Source: Purshia tridentata
Taxonomy: Eukaryota; Streptophyta; Magnoliopsida; Rosales; Rosaceae
DNA: 47,678 nucleotides
Reading direction: 5' to 3'
NCBI GenBank assembly: GCA_003254885.1
Contig: QANT01008877.1
Coordinates: forward strand, 1-47,678
Position 1 is the first letter of the stretch, and each line of letters opens with the position of its first letter. Of the stretch, positions 29,301 through 40,111 are shown piece by piece. Both the position numbers and the translations under genes were made by a program. The notes under the pieces were generated by a model that saw nothing but the letters and a program-made list of their open reading frames with translations, did no database searches and was not told the DNA's origin.

Positions 29301-31123
29301 AATTGTTGGTCTACACACTATTACGACCACCAGTATTTTAACAGAAACTCGAGATTAACTGTTTTGAATAGCATTGAATACCATGTTATCAAATTCAATT
29401 CATTGCTTTAAGATAAATCGGGAATGAGAAAATCCTAAATAATAAAATCGAAAACCGAGTAGTGGCATCTTATATGACTTTAGTGCACAACATCATTTAC
29501 TGTATCCTAGATGTTTCAGTGGTTCATATCACCTCTGCATTGAGTTTACATTGTGGCCTGTTGAATATAACACCTCTTAGTTTAACATTCATTCACTAAG
29601 CTTGCTGTCAACGGGCAAATTGTTGGTAGAAAGTCTTTTAAACATATGCTTAGGCCTCCAAAGTGCCAGGATAGATGATGAATGCAGTTCTAGTTCTATC
29701 AAAACATAACTAGATGGACCACACACACTATGTGTGTATTTAAAATTTATAATGTGGTGTGTTTGCATAAGAGTTGTTGGTTGACATAATAATCTGTTTG
29801 TTACATGTAATAAGCGTATAGTTGAAATTTGAATGTAATGGTTGACAAGATGGGTCCTCTTAATTATATAGATGATATATGCTTGCTGGTTTACTGTTTC
29901 AAATAATTATAATATGGTTTTTTTTTTAAAAAAAACTAATTATTATAATTTTTACGATAGTGTGAAAGGGCAAAAGTCAAAATCAAGTCTATTGTATTAC
30001 ATATGCAACGCTCCCCAGTCCAAAAAACTGAAGCATCAAAAGACATAAATTGCTCAAAGGACTAACAAATCAAGCTTTAAAATACTTTCATTTCCAAAAT
30101 GGAATCGTTTAAACGGTACAAATTCTGTAATTATGGATGCTGACAAACCATAACCACATAATTGTATCTCCTGGGTACTGATTTCCGACCACATGCAAAA
30201 CAATCAACACCAAAAGCCAACCCACACCAATACACAATTGCACACAGATTAAATATTTTTGGGACTCTAATGTGAGTCCAAGTAAAATTCAACGCAAAAA
30301 TATTGTAACCCACAGCTTATCACTGCAAACAATGAATTCATCCTAAACTCGAAATATAAACCTGCCATACGCAGAAGAAAGGGAAATTCAAGTTTTTCAA
30401 GTCCAATTTTATAACTTTTTTGAATCCAAAAGAACGTATTTCTAACCAAAAGAGTCAAAAAGTAGTTATTTTATGTAGCAAAAAAAAAAAATTTATTTTC
30501 CATCCCAAAGATATTTCACTAAAAACAAACAATACCCAGAATTAAAAATCATTTCAGATTACTACCAAATGAAAATAAAAAAGAACAACCAGGAGCGTAA
30601 TTTCATAGCCGTACGACAACAAATTTTTTAAAAAAAAAATCGCAATTTTGTGCTCCAAGTCAAACTTAGAACTAGCCCACAGTAATTTATTTCACAAATG
30701 AAAACAACATAAAACCATGTAATATCACCCCAAAATTCCACAGAAAAGCAAGCAAAATGCAGCAAATTGTTGAAGAAATGAAATCAAGGGAAAGAATTGT
30801 AGTTACCCCAGAATGTAAATTCTGAGAAAAACAGCAGAGTCAAGGCCAGCATGGTTGATAATCTCAGCCTCACTCATTCTCATGGCCTGAGGCATCCAAT
30901 TCAAGAAAGTGAGGTAAGTCTTGAAATTGAGATTGACAAACTTGCCCACAAAGTTTCCAGAGCGCCTTGTTGGGCTGTTTCTTGAACCATTAATGTACCA
31001 TTTGGGATAATAGACCCTGTCATTGACAGGCTGGATTCTGAGCAGAGCAAAGGCCAGAAGAAAAGAAAAGGCACCCAGTAAGTTGATCAATGCTGAGACC
31101 CCAATATCAGCAAGAGTTGCCAT
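19053..31123 (-). CDS. OSCA1/CSC1-like hyperosmolality-gated Ca2+ channel
   Basis: This is a mechanosensitive, osmotically gated cation channel of the OSCA/TMEM63 family at the plasma membrane. Exons (minus): 30807-31123, 28947-29099, 27243-27378, 26293-26394, 26020-26139, 25798-25878, 25205-25545, 22559-22804, 21049-21373, 20379-20612 and 19053-19421. All are GT-AG and in phase, giving 807 aa. The N-terminus MATLADIGVSALINLLGAF, WYINGSR, FLNWMPQAMRM and HAGLDSAVFLRIYILG is typical of clade 1. The cytosolic loop has VAFVSFNSRWGAAVCAQTQQ and WAPEPRDVYW. The pore-region helices include LPTVLMIMSKIEG, FFITYIMVDGWA and PFILVFFAFAYLVYRHQ. Exon 11 ends in an unusual repeat (see 19068-19217), making it longer than usual for the family. 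Introns 2, 7 and 8 carry retroelement relics. Confidence 0.95.
19068..19217 (-). repeat. 30-bp coding minisatellite: 10-residue repeat in the OSCA tail
   Basis: Five in-frame 10-residue units occupy about residues 754-803: SSPSPPHHVH, HTPSPPEYVY, HQSSLPRYVY, NSNSPPNYVY and HSSSPQHYAY, followed by YNEN and the stop. The consensus is hSxSPPxYVY. The SPPxYVY pattern resembles extensin cross-linking motifs, but in OSCA proteins this tail is cytosolic. The clade-1 relatives I know end in basic, Ser-rich sequence instead, so this tail appears to be a lineage-specific replacement or expansion. A Tyr/Pro-rich tail could bind partners or be phosphorylated; that is speculation. Confidence 0.85.
21690..22095 (-). 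mobile_element. Possible TRIM-type LTR retroelement relic in OSCA intron 8
   Basis: On the minus strand two direct repeats begin TGTGATACC (near 22085) and TGTGACACC (near 21737). Each continues with an ACATCA.. / CTTGRGAGAT / GGTACTTA series, spanning about 60 bp of visible similarity 350 bp apart. The internal part has GGGAGATTGTGACACC, a junction style common at the start of short plant LTRs. No convincing primer-binding site was found between them, so classification is tentative. Confidence 0.4.
23337..23368. repeat. (AG)n microsatellite
   Basis: Some fifteen AG dinucleotides follow a GTGTGTGTGAGTGTGT run in OSCA intron 7. Likely length-polymorphic. Confidence 0.9.
23500..24600 (+). mobile_element. 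LINE ORF2 3' fragment (zf-RVT region) in OSCA intron 7
   Basis: Plus strand, antisense to OSCA. Decayed reading frames give LGNGKLFLRNRSFWGKWLWR, FGLHENGWGG, VIGNVVSVRFWEDVLLRG, FWSRRNLNEDVEVSAMLELL, a VPTKVSWFGWFVAHKRVKTC-like stretch and RRPNCCFCPGWCIMCKM. These follow the order of the region between the reverse transcriptase and the Cys/His zf-RVT domain of plant L1-type LINEs. Many stops and frameshifts. The stretch at 24543-24580 (TTGGGCTTCGGTCTCAATAG) matches the minus strand of the LINE at 46931-46969, so the two belong to one family. Confidence 0.7.
24940..25080 (-). pseudogene. Degenerate duplicate of OSCA exon 7 end
   Basis: About 140 bp in intron 7 resembles the 3' part of exon 7 and its donor-side flank (25205-25350). 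Shared words include AAAAGGAG.AACTCTTTC, TTTGCAAGGG.TTGCACAAAG and AAGCAAACACTGA. Read on the minus strand, the IPIAFVQSLANLEG-coding stretch is recognisable, but a 2-bp insertion creates a frameshift and stop, and part of the helix before it is deleted. It cannot replace exon 7 as it stands. Confidence 0.85.
27909..28425. mobile_element. LTR-retroelement relics with iMet-tRNA primer sites in OSCA intron 2
   Basis: TGGTATCAGAGCA at 28259-28271 (plus) is the standard primer-binding site complementary to initiator Met tRNA. Flanking it are direct repeats at 28215-28260 and 28381-28425 sharing AGCTTAAG.TTTTGGGAA and AAACCAACAAA, plus TGTTAGAATG at about 28338, a common LTR start. In the opposite orientation, GCTCTGATACCC (27909-27920) and GTTCTGATACCA (27935-27946) are two minus-strand primer-site look-alikes. 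No gag or pol was seen, so these are TRIM-like or solo remnants. Confidence 0.55.
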
Positions 31124-32640
31124 TGAAATTGAAACAACTCCTCAGAACAAGAAAAGTTGGGTAGAGAGGGAGAGTGTAGAAAGAGGAAAGTGGTGGTGGA
31201 AGAGGCTAAAGCGGAGACTAAATGTGAAAAGCTGAAGTAACACACTGGATTGGAAGATAGAGAGAGGAGAGAAGGAAAAGAATATATCTTTTTAGCAATT
31301 TTTTATTGTATGAAAGTGGGTAATGATCTGTTAAGGAAGTAGCCTTCTATACAGACACACATCATAAGCCTGTTTTTATTCTCTCTTTTTTTGTGTTTTT
31401 GAGTCATGGATGGGTTTTGTTTGTTTTTAATTCTCAGCATTTTAACAGTGGTTTGTTGTTGCATGTGGAAGCGTGAATGCGTGATTGAGTGAAGTAGCTG
31501 ACCACTACTACTTGAGGTTCTTGGGATGAGGGAGAGAAGAGAAAGGGTGGGGCTTTTTTGTTATGTTATTGGATGTTGTTTGGTACTTTTGTGCTGTCTT
31601 GATCGGGTTCATGTTACTAATTATTATTAGTTGTTGTCAATGTTTTGCAATTATGGAACAATAAATTTGAAAATATGTCACTTTTTTATTTTGTCTCTTT
31701 CAGTTCCCACCTTTTCTACGCAGCGGGAAAGCTGGATGTCATCATGAATTTGCTATAGTTACGGCGAATAATCAGCTATCTAATTTTACTTTGATCATTT
31801 TTTTAATCAATATAGAATCAATTTTGTAGATTAACTCACTCAAATGGCCTCCAAAACTTTTTTAAGCAATCTTATTCACTTTTTTTAAATTTTTTTCTTT
31901 TTTATTATTCTCATTTTATAATTTATTTTTATAATTTAAATTATTCATATTTTAGATTTAACAATGTAAATTATCTTTACAAAAATTAATCAATTTGATT
32001 ATGTAACTGTATTAAATAAATAGACAAATTTGATAATAATTTGATTTATCATTAATTTATTTATAATTATTACATTATCAAACGATTTCTGATTTAATTG
32101 ATTTTTTACAAAGATGATCTTTAAATAATTATCTAAAATATAAACAATTCGAATTATAGAAATATATTGTGAAATAAAAATAATAATAAAACAAGTTAAT
32201 AAAAAAAGTGGATGAAGAAAGTGGATAACATTCTTCAATTTTTTTATCTTCAACTCCGAAAATACATCTTTTGGGACGCGTATTCCCTCCTAAACTTTTT
32301 TGGTGCTGAGCTTGCCTCAACTTTGAAGCATCTTATTCCACGTGGAAAAAACCACATCTAATAGCTGATAACATTTTAATTTTCTTTTCTTCTTTTTTTG
32401 GCCGTGCACTTTATTATTTTATGCAAATGTGCCAAAACCCCCAAATTAGAGCTAGAATATTCCTAAACCCACAGCTTATATTAAACTCTTCCAAAACCCC
32501 CTGTTATGAGTTTAATATCTCCCAAAACCCCCTAGTCAACTAATATCCAACTAAGTTTGACCTCTATTTTTCTAATATTTCAATTATAACCCTAAACAAA
32601 ACATAACCACATTTATATTTCTCTCTCTCTCGCTCTTTCT
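31124..32640. other. OSCA upstream region and AT-rich intergenic DNA
   Basis: The first few hundred bp upstream of the OSCA start (31124-31600) contain GA-rich 5' UTR-like sequence (GAGAGAGGAGAGAAGG). 31960-32165 is very AT-rich and shares AACGATTTCTGATTTAATTG / TTTTTTACA / AAATTATCTA-type words with the MULE MITE at 5272-5659, so it may be a worn relative. No gene was seen. Confidence 0.4.
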
Positions 32641-32674
32641 CTAAAGGCATGGCTACAGCAACCAATGGCATGTC

Positions 32675-33010
32675 GGGTTCCTGAGAGCCCCCGGTGGGGC
32701 CCCAGCCAACGTGGCGATCGCGCTGGCCCGCCTTGGCGGCAAGTCTGCCATTGTCGGCAAACTCGGCGACGACGACTTCGGCCACCAGCTCGCCGGCATC
32801 TTGAAGCAAAACGGCGTCTCAGGCGAAGGCATCCTCTTCGACCAAGGCGCTCGCACTGCGCTTGCCTTCGTGACTCTACGCGCCGATGGAGAGCGTGAGT
32901 TCATGTTCTACCGCAACCCCAACGCCAACATGTTGCTCCAACCCGAGGAGCTCAACTTCGAAGCAGAGAAGCCCAAGGTCGTGGCGGCGTTCAAGTACCA
33001 GATCTGTGTT
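32675..33010 (+). pseudogene. Fructokinase (pfkB) first-domain fragment, GC-rich
   Basis: Translation gives [56 protein letters not shown] and [20 protein letters not shown], an almost perfect copy of the N-terminal fructokinase region. A plausible start, MATATNGMS (32649), lies two bases out of frame, and the roughly 50 residues that should follow (with the VSFGEMLIDFVPT-type segment) are missing. After EELN the similarity stops and the frame runs into repeats. The ATP-site and catalytic GAGD parts are absent, so it cannot be an active kinase. The piece is strikingly GC-rich (GCGATCGCGCTGGCC) in AT-rich surroundings and has no intron inside. It probably arrived as a captured or retroposed fragment. 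Confidence 0.85.
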
Positions 33011-33079
33011 GAAGATGATCTGGTACACTTGGCTTTTTGGATGAGATCAGGTTTGGGGCATACAACTTTGGTACACCTG

Positions 33080-33230
33080 TATAACTGTTTTTTTGGCAAA
33101 GGTGTAACTATTTTGTTTAGCGAAGGTGTAACTATTTTGTTTAGTGAAGGTTTAATTAAGGTGTAACTGTTTTTTTAGCGAAGGCATAACTATTTTGTTT
33201 AGCGAAGATTTAGTTAAGGTGTAACTGTTT
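33080..33230 (+). repeat. Imperfect ~24-bp minisatellite
   Basis: Repeats of GTGTAACTATTTTGTTTAGCGAAG with variants (GTGTAACTGTTTTTTTAGCG, GCATAACTATTTTG), directly after the fructokinase fragment. The frame at 32711-33166 reads through part of it ([14 protein letters not shown]) but this is not protein-like. Confidence 0.8.
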
Positions 33231-33343
33231 TTTTTGTGGACATACAAGTTTTTTTTATGTTGAAAAATAATAGTGTAATTGTACTTTTGAAATTCAGTTT
33301 TAATGTAACTGTTTTTTAAAATTCAATTTCAATTTCAGTGACA

Positions 33344-33407
33344 GTGTAACTGTATTAAAGTGTAACTGTATTGAAGTGTAACTGTGTTGAAGTGTAACTG
33401 TATTAAA
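33344..33407 (+). repeat. 16-bp tandem repeat, four copies
   Basis: Four units of GTGTAACTGTATTRAA. The GTGTAACTG word also occurs in the preceding minisatellite, so both may be parts of the same transposon. The inverted word CAATTACACT follows at 33411. Confidence 0.85.
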
Positions 33408-33764
33408 ATACAATTACACTGGGCGCGCGTCAGAATATGTCAGAAGGGCAAAAAAGACATTATAAGTTTTAGGGGGTTTTGAGAGAGTTTCTAAATAGGT
33501 GGGGACTTAGAAAATTTTTTTAGTAATTAGGAGGTTTAAAAAAATTTGCTCTATTATTTTCACCTCTCTCTATCCTTCAGGCCTCAACTTATGTTTCCAA
33601 TCTAATGGAAGGTTCACTGGTTTAGAAAGCAAAACCCAATATTGAATTTCGGCAACCAAAGGTCCTAAACACAACATCAAATTTCTTATTGTCTTAATCC
33701 AACAATCAGAGATGAGTTGAAGAGATCAAATTATTAACCCAAAAATGGGCATAAAATGAAGATG

Positions 33765-33845
33765 AATAGAGCAATTTTATCAAATATATCATTTTAATAC
33801 CCAAAAATCTTTTTTAAACCTCAATATAATAAAATTTCCCAAAAT
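33765..33845. repeat. Short relic of the foldback-element terminus
   Basis: CAATTTTATCAAATATATCATTTTAATACCCAAAAATC-like sequence matches the outer ends of the foldback element at 39409-41374 (there TTTTATTAAATATACC then ATTTTAATA and CCAAAAATC). The short inverted word AATAAAATTTCCC closes it, making a miniature version of about 80 bp. Confidence 0.65.
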
Positions 33846-34703
33846 TCAACAAGTCTAAAATCGATTATTGATTTAACTACCGTCAAAACAACTAAACATA
33901 AATAATATTTCTAATTAATGTAGAATTGATTATGATCATAATCAAAGTGATTGATTTTTTTATTTTTTTTTTACGAATAACTCCTCAATAGTTATCTAAA
34001 AAAATTAAAAATTTGGATTATAAAGCCAAACTCCGAAATGGCCCCAACAAAGTTGCCCGTACTGTTCTTGAAATCAGAGCATCCTCACAAGAGAATGACT
34101 CGGAATAGTTCATATTGAATCCCATAGACACATAGAATTCTGTGAAAAGCCAAATGTAGGGCATGGAGAGAGATCTTTCCATATCTTTCAGATCCACCCT
34201 ACAATACGGAGTCAAAAAGCCAAAATAAATGATTTTATTTTGGGACCTCCCGTGCAATATGGTCTAAATAAATCATTTTTGTAGTTATTTTGAGTCACTT
34301 AAATTACTACACAAAAGCCAAAAAAGAAATTACTACAAATAATTGAGTACATACGTGCAAAAGCTTCAAAACTGGTCATTTGTGCTTAGACACCATGGAA
34401 CCTTTTTTTGGCCATTAAAATGGGCACATTATATCGCAAGTTATCTTTTATAACTTCCATATCATCGTGTTTACCATCATGCTTTGATCTCGAATAGTTC
34501 ACCATGACAAGAACTTGTTAAATTTCTTTTCTGATAAACAACAGTAATACAAAAATAGGCTCAAATTAAACTTATCAATAGTTGAAACCAGCTAGCCACA
34601 GCGCAGCTTTAAGACCTGCAAATACAAAGATCACATTTTAAAATGCAAAGTGTTCCCTCTTTCATTCCAGGAATTGGCAGCACCTACAGGGGCTACCAAA
34701 TTT
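33846..34703. other. Gene-free intergenic DNA downstream of bL35m
   Basis: Contains AT-rich sequence and a block at 34018-34260 with an open frame on the minus strand that matches no family I recognise. It must include the bL35m 3' UTR just below 34704. Nothing else can be supported. Confidence 0.35.
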
Positions 34704-37700
34704 TTAGCCGCAAAAATTGAGCTTCTTCATCACTGTAGCATAAGCAGCATGTACAATGGCAGGTTGTCTGAGTCTACGCTTAGATTTCTTCGACTGCACC
34801 AAATTTTAATTTCATTAAATCTCAAGAATAAATTGATATATTAGAGTTATGCTGCACCACAAAAATTAGTGGATCATGAATTCACAATTATAAGGAAAAG
34901 GGTACTTTGGCAATAAAAGGAACCCAGGTCTGATCATGCAGGTCAAAGACCAATAAGAGGTGTTTAACTGCATCCTCCCCCTAATGATGCTTCCCAGACA
35001 GATTGTTCTAACTAGGAGCCGGGCATCAATATATGGATAACATGTTACCGGCTAAAAAAAATTGTAATCCTTAACAACAATGCTGCTCCATCTGGAATCG
35101 TTTCAACAGAAAACAAAGAAATATCCTCCCATGAAGTAAAAGAAATAATTAGTCCAATTATGACTTTATAATTCCACCATCAATTGCACAAATCTATCAT
35201 TAATACTCTAAGCACCAAGATAACATCTTTTTTTTAATGCCATGTCAGATTAACAGCACCAGTCATGTGATTAGCTGACTTCATTTGACTGGAAAATTCC
35301 ATATCAAGGTATGCTCCCTTCAATGCTGAAAATTTTTCTTTAAATAAAGGAAGATTGCGGCCCAAGACATACCAGCTTCCAAAATCACTTTAGTATTTTC
35401 CCTTAGGAAATCACAACTCAAACCAATAAAGAAAGCCCTTTTAGTTTTGGGGTAGCTAGGTAGGTAGATGGGATTTGAGAGCTTAATAAATCTAGTTTCA
35501 TCAGTAGGGCTGATATCAGAAAAACTTCTGCATGGCTTGATATGACTAGGGTGTCTAAACAATTGGCATTGCTTCCTCTCACCACCTAGTTCATGGTCAA
35601 ATGGCTCTAGAACAAGACCCTGCTCTAATATTAATCAGGTTTAGCTTTAATATACTTAGGTGATTTCCATGCTTGGTTAGGAATTGGACATCTAATCGGA
35701 TGTGGCCCTCCTTGACATTAAACTTATAACATATGAAAAAGGTGTTCTTACTCTTCCTCCTAGCAAAGCCACATTATGGTAAAAGCCTTGGGCTAGGTTT
35801 AAGTAAATGTAGTTTTAATAACCTAGCTAGACTGGTCTTGATCTTGGGCCTACAAACTAGTAACATCTGGGCTTCCAATTTAGTCTTATAGTCATACCAT
35901 ATAAGTGAGATTAGTTTTAGGCCTCATGATACATCTCAATGGTCTTTGGGCCTCCTCCTCAAGTTAGGTGTGGGGGCAATTGATTCATACCAAGAGATCC
36001 TATTTAAGGAATGTTAAACAAGCTACCAAAGTAGGTTCCACAACTGTACCTGCTATGTTCTGGGGTTCTAGAGTCACGAAAATTTTATACAAAAAATTAA
36101 GGGTATAACAACTTTAGTATGCACAAGTTATTATATTCTTCTGCAAGATTAATGCCTCTTTCACTCTTCACAGTAACAGTAAAGCATCCAAAGATCATAA
36201 ATGTCTGTAATTATTAATAAAATTTACAGGTAAAAAAGTATTTGGCAAGGTGACTTCAGTATGTTATAAGAAACCAATCTAAAGTGAATAGGAAAATATA
36301 CAGGTAAAAACTGATACCGAAGTTCCTAATTGCAGCACTAAAAACGAATTTCAAAATTAGCGAAGAATACACCCAATAGAAGTAACTTGACAAAGAAACC
36401 ACAAGTAGTTATTTGTATAATGCACAAGTCGCAAAGAAAAAATTACACGAGAGGCACTTCCAAGACACAATTACCATATCCAACAATGGATTATCAAACA
36501 TTCAGAAATAACTACATCACCACATCCAGTATGTGCAGAAGATCACCATATACACTACCCCCATGGTAATTTTTAGATTAATTTAAATAAAGGAGCCATG
36601 CACCCATGTAAAGACAAAGGAACCATGAGAAGCTTTTTAATCTCTTACTAACGGAAGTAAACAAGAGAAGGTGGGAGAACTCCATTCCAGTTGCACTATT
36701 TTAAAGAGCTGTGCTCTTACCCCTCACGAAGCAATTCAAGTGTTTATGTTTTCTATTACAGAACAAATGAAAGCAGTCTCTGACATTAATATTCAGAATG
36801 GAAAAGGGGACAGAAGTTAGCAACTTATGTATCCAAAAGCAATAATAAAGTCTACTGGCCAGACATGGGAGCTATTGACCCACATTATGTTAGCATCAAG
36901 TACTGAAGTAGTGCACACTATAACCACTTAAGTAGAAAGAGCAAGACAAAATAAAACAAAATATGAAACTACAAACTAACGGATGCAGCATCCATAACCT
37001 TGGATAGAGAAGAATTATCCTCTATGAAAGCCCAAGACTAAGCCTCTGACTTAGAATTGGGACCAAGAGTGAAAGCCTAATATATAAGCTTTTATGGTGA
37101 GTCTAAGCAATCCTTTGAGAATAAAATGAAAAATTGGGTAAGCAACTTTGCTTGTAGCAGTTGATTTAGGCCATCCCTCCTGATTGATCGACACTGAATC
37201 TATAACTTAGAAATATCCAGACATTTGGACCAAAGAAGAATACTATATATCTTTAAAAACTTGAATGGATAAATGACGTAGATAGTGTTATACAGCCCTG
37301 CACCATTAGGGATGGATCCCAGCAGGGCACCAGGTTGGCAGCGTAATTGCCATCCCTATTCACAAGGCGTTGTAGCAGTCTATCAGTATGGGTGTCGGGA
37401 GTCTTATACCAAAACTTAAGTTATAAGTTTTTGATAAGAAAGTGACTTTCATTAAAATAAAATAAGTACATAGTACAATGCAGCAGACAAGGAGTCCTCT
37501 ATTCTAGAAAACAAGCTCTAGGATATGATGAAAGCCAAAAAAATAACTTAAATCTCTCCAACACAAAAGCAGCACAAGACTCCGGACTCTCCCAGATCAG
37601 CCCACTCTCCGGAACAGCCTTTGCTAAAACTTAATTATTTAATCTATATTAAGTAATGAATTTGGGTTGTGGGTATTCGGGTTAGTAATTTGGGTTGACC

Positions 37701-38973
37701 CTTGGATTGGAACTTGGGTATAGGTGTTAATTTGTATGTTTAGATTCTCAACTCAAACTTCATCAGGTTGACTTTTTTTAACTCAAAACTCAACCCGTAC
37801 TACTTTTAATACGTCCATATGGGCTCAAATTTGGATTGGGTTCGCACAACATGGGGTTGAGCCTGTTCATGTTGCACACCACATGCATCAATAAACCAAT
37901 TCTACAGAATTACACAATTTTCTAACTTGGCCAAAAATAAAATTTGGCCCAAAAGCCCTTAGCAAAGAAGATTTCTAGACTGTGTTGTGTGTGTATTGAA
38001 ATGCATCATTGCACATGTATTAAAGCATTAAGTCGTGTAGGATTCTAACATTATTGAAACATAATGACTTGCTAGATGAGCATTGACCAACTCTGGATAT
38101 CAAATCCAAGCTTCGAAAATAAAATTGCAAGGCGCACCTTCAAATGCGCATTGTGCCGCTTGCCTTCCCTCCATCGTCGAATATTTCCATCATTCATTGT
38201 CCTAAACCTGGACTTGTAAGACCTGATCAAGAATTTCCAAAACCAATTATATACGAATCTTTAATAACATTTGCAAAAAATAACATAATATTATGATTGA
38301 AAAGGCATAAACCTACGAGTAAGACTTCATTTTGATTTTCTTTAGCTTGGAAGTGACTGGTGTCATCGGCTTCCTCCTCTTCTTACGCTCTCTTGACGAA
38401 ACATGCCGCACTTGAACCATCTTAACATACAAATATAAATCATCATTTCTCTTAAAAAACACAAGTACAGAATTGTAAAGCAAATTGCACTTAACAAAGG
38501 TCCCCACTTCACGATTCCATTTGATGGATTAGGAAACAGGAGGAAAATTAAAAATTAGAAAAGAACATTGAAAACCAACAAAGCCAGGTATTTTCTGTGA
38601 ATTTTTATGCATTACTTACGATTCAAGACTTGGGATCTTAATATTTCTCAGGCAAATTCTCAGTAATCAAGCAAACAAGATTGCTGGACTAAAAAAAAAA
38701 CAAAGCAAAACAAAACAAAACGAAAAACGCCCAACTTACTGAGACGGGAAATGTAGAAGAGCGAAGAGTGGTGACAGCCAATGATGGTTGGGTTGGTGAA
38801 TGGGCATTGAAAAGGGACCTTGAGCTCCATTGATTATAATTTGAAGCGAAAGGGAGAGGCTGGTGAAGCTGAAGCCGAGGAGAAGACCGGAGCAAAGAAG
38901 AAGAGAGAGATGGTAGACTTTGAGCTGTATTTACGTGTAAAGAGCGAAGTTTGCAGCATAATCTCTGCATCAT
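34704..38973 (-). CDS. Mitochondrial large-subunit ribosomal protein bL35m
   Basis: This nuclear-encoded protein of the mitochondrial ribosome large subunit is assembled from four small exons (minus): 38740-38973, 38317-38420, 38138-38222 and 34704-34793. All are GT-AG, and the joined frame is 170 aa. Residues 1-78 are Ser/Arg/Gln-rich with almost no acidic residues, fitting a mitochondrial presequence. The L35 domain follows: VRHVSSRERKKRRKPMTPVT, KLKKIKMKSYSSYKSRF, NDGNIRRWREGKRHNAHLK and, from the last exon, SKKSKRRLRQPAIVHAAYAT..KKLNFCG. The GKRHNAHLKSKK signature is split across the 3.3-kb last intron. The start is the ATG at 38973 (a second Met codon follows directly at 38970); the frame open to 38982 begins with GTG. 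The promoter has site II motifs. Confidence 0.93.
34794..38137. other. bL35m intron 3 (3.3 kb) with retroposon-like pieces
   Basis: An unusually long intron for a 513-nt coding sequence. At about 37428-37620 the sequence TTTTTGATAAGAAAGTGACT / TTCATTAAAATAAAATAAG resembles the antisense 3' end of plant L1-type retroposons. 37640-37900 is a low-complexity stretch rich in GGGTTGACCC and CTCAACCC words in both orientations. The remainder holds no recognised gene. Confidence 0.45.
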
Positions 38974-39096
38974 CTCGTCCACCAGAAAATGGGTATTGGT
39001 TCTTTTGGTGGACTGCGATTTGGAAGAGAGAGAGAGAAGGTTTGCAGTACAACCCGGACGGGGTTAGTTCACTAGTAGGGTGGGCAGTGGCCGGGT

Positions 39097-39115
39097 TGGG
39101 CCGGGTTAAAGCCCA
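39097..39115. promoter_or_regulatory. Paired site II (TGGGCY) motifs upstream of bL35m
   Basis: TGGGCC at 39097-39102 and AGCCCA (TGGGCT on the minus strand) at 39110-39115, about 125-140 bp upstream of the bL35m start codon. Further GGGCC words lie within 30 bp. Site II elements bound by TCP factors are enriched in plant promoters of ribosomal and mitochondrial protein genes, which fits the gene. Confidence 0.6.
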
Positions 39116-39532
39116 AACCATGAACCGGGCCGAACAAAACAGCCACTACGTTAATTGATTGATTTTTCAGAACAGGGGCACAAGGAGCAGTAGAAAAATT
39201 GTGGACCCAACTTAAAACTTGTAAGTCTTGTGCTTTTAATAAGAAATAAATCCAAAATTTTTAGAGAATAAATCAATCAATTGATTTGAAAACGATACCT
39301 CTAGCAAATAAAGTAAAACCTTAAAATAAATCGTTTGCAAACGTAACTTCAAAATAGCAACAAAACCAATGAATTAAATATAATACTAAACTCATTAAAA
39401 GAATTTTAGGAAGTTTTATTAAATATACCATTTTAATATCCAAAAATCTTTTTAACTCTCAATTTCAAAACTAATCTTTTTTTACTCTATGGCCCAAAAT
39501 CAGACAAAAATAACCTTTTAGTCACCATATTG

Positions 39533-39712
39533 TCGACACTAAGTTGACATTGTCAACACTCGATCAACACTTTGTCAACCATGAGTCGATTATGTGTCGA
39601 CAATGTGTCGACCACCATTTGTCAACCATGTGTCGATTATGTGTCGACCACATCATTTGTCCATCATGTGTCGACCGTGTGTCAACTATGAGTCGAGTGT
39701 GTGTCGACTATT
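39533..39712 (+). repeat. Left subterminal TGTCGAC/TGTCAAC array
   Basis: About a dozen copies of TGTCGAC, TGTCAAC, AGTCGAT or similar spaced roughly 8-18 bp (CATGTGTCGATTATGTGTCG style). The mirror array lies at about 41091-41260 in the other arm. Arrays in this position are typical transposase-binding subterminal repeats. Confidence 0.75.
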
Positions 39713-40111
39713 AAATTTTGGATCTAAAAGCAACAAACCCATAGAGAGGAAGAAAAAGAGGCGTCGATTCTCCGTCATGAGGTGATCTAGGGAAGAAAAC
39801 CCAGGTGGTTCCCTGACTTCAATTTTGTCAAAAACCTAGATCGCTGATGAAGACTAGCTTTTCTATGGTTTTTTGTGAGTTTTATGAGGTTCTTGCATGT
39901 GGGTTTCCAAGATGATCGAAGAGTTGGGGAAGGAAGAAGAAGAAGCAAGGAATAGATTGGTGGTGGTCTCATCATTGGCCACCAAACAACGGCGAAATCA
40001 TCAAAGGAGGTGACCAGTGAGAAAGCAGAAAGAATAGAAAAAAGAGAGGTGGCGGGCCATTAGTACGTGAGGAAGAAAAGGAGGGGAGGGTAGTTTGGTC
40101 CTATTTTGGTC

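Noticed and set aside
34018..34257. 79-aa minus frame
   Set aside because: No known family; single short frame in repeat-like intergenic DNA.
38982..38982. GTG at 38982 as the bL35m start
   Set aside because: The frame is open to it, but two ATG codons follow at 38973 and 38970 and nuclear genes rarely start at GTG.
38820..39158. 112-aa plus-strand frame overlapping bL35m exon 1
   Set aside because: Antisense shadow starting at a TTG; the minus-strand bL35m exon is strongly supported.
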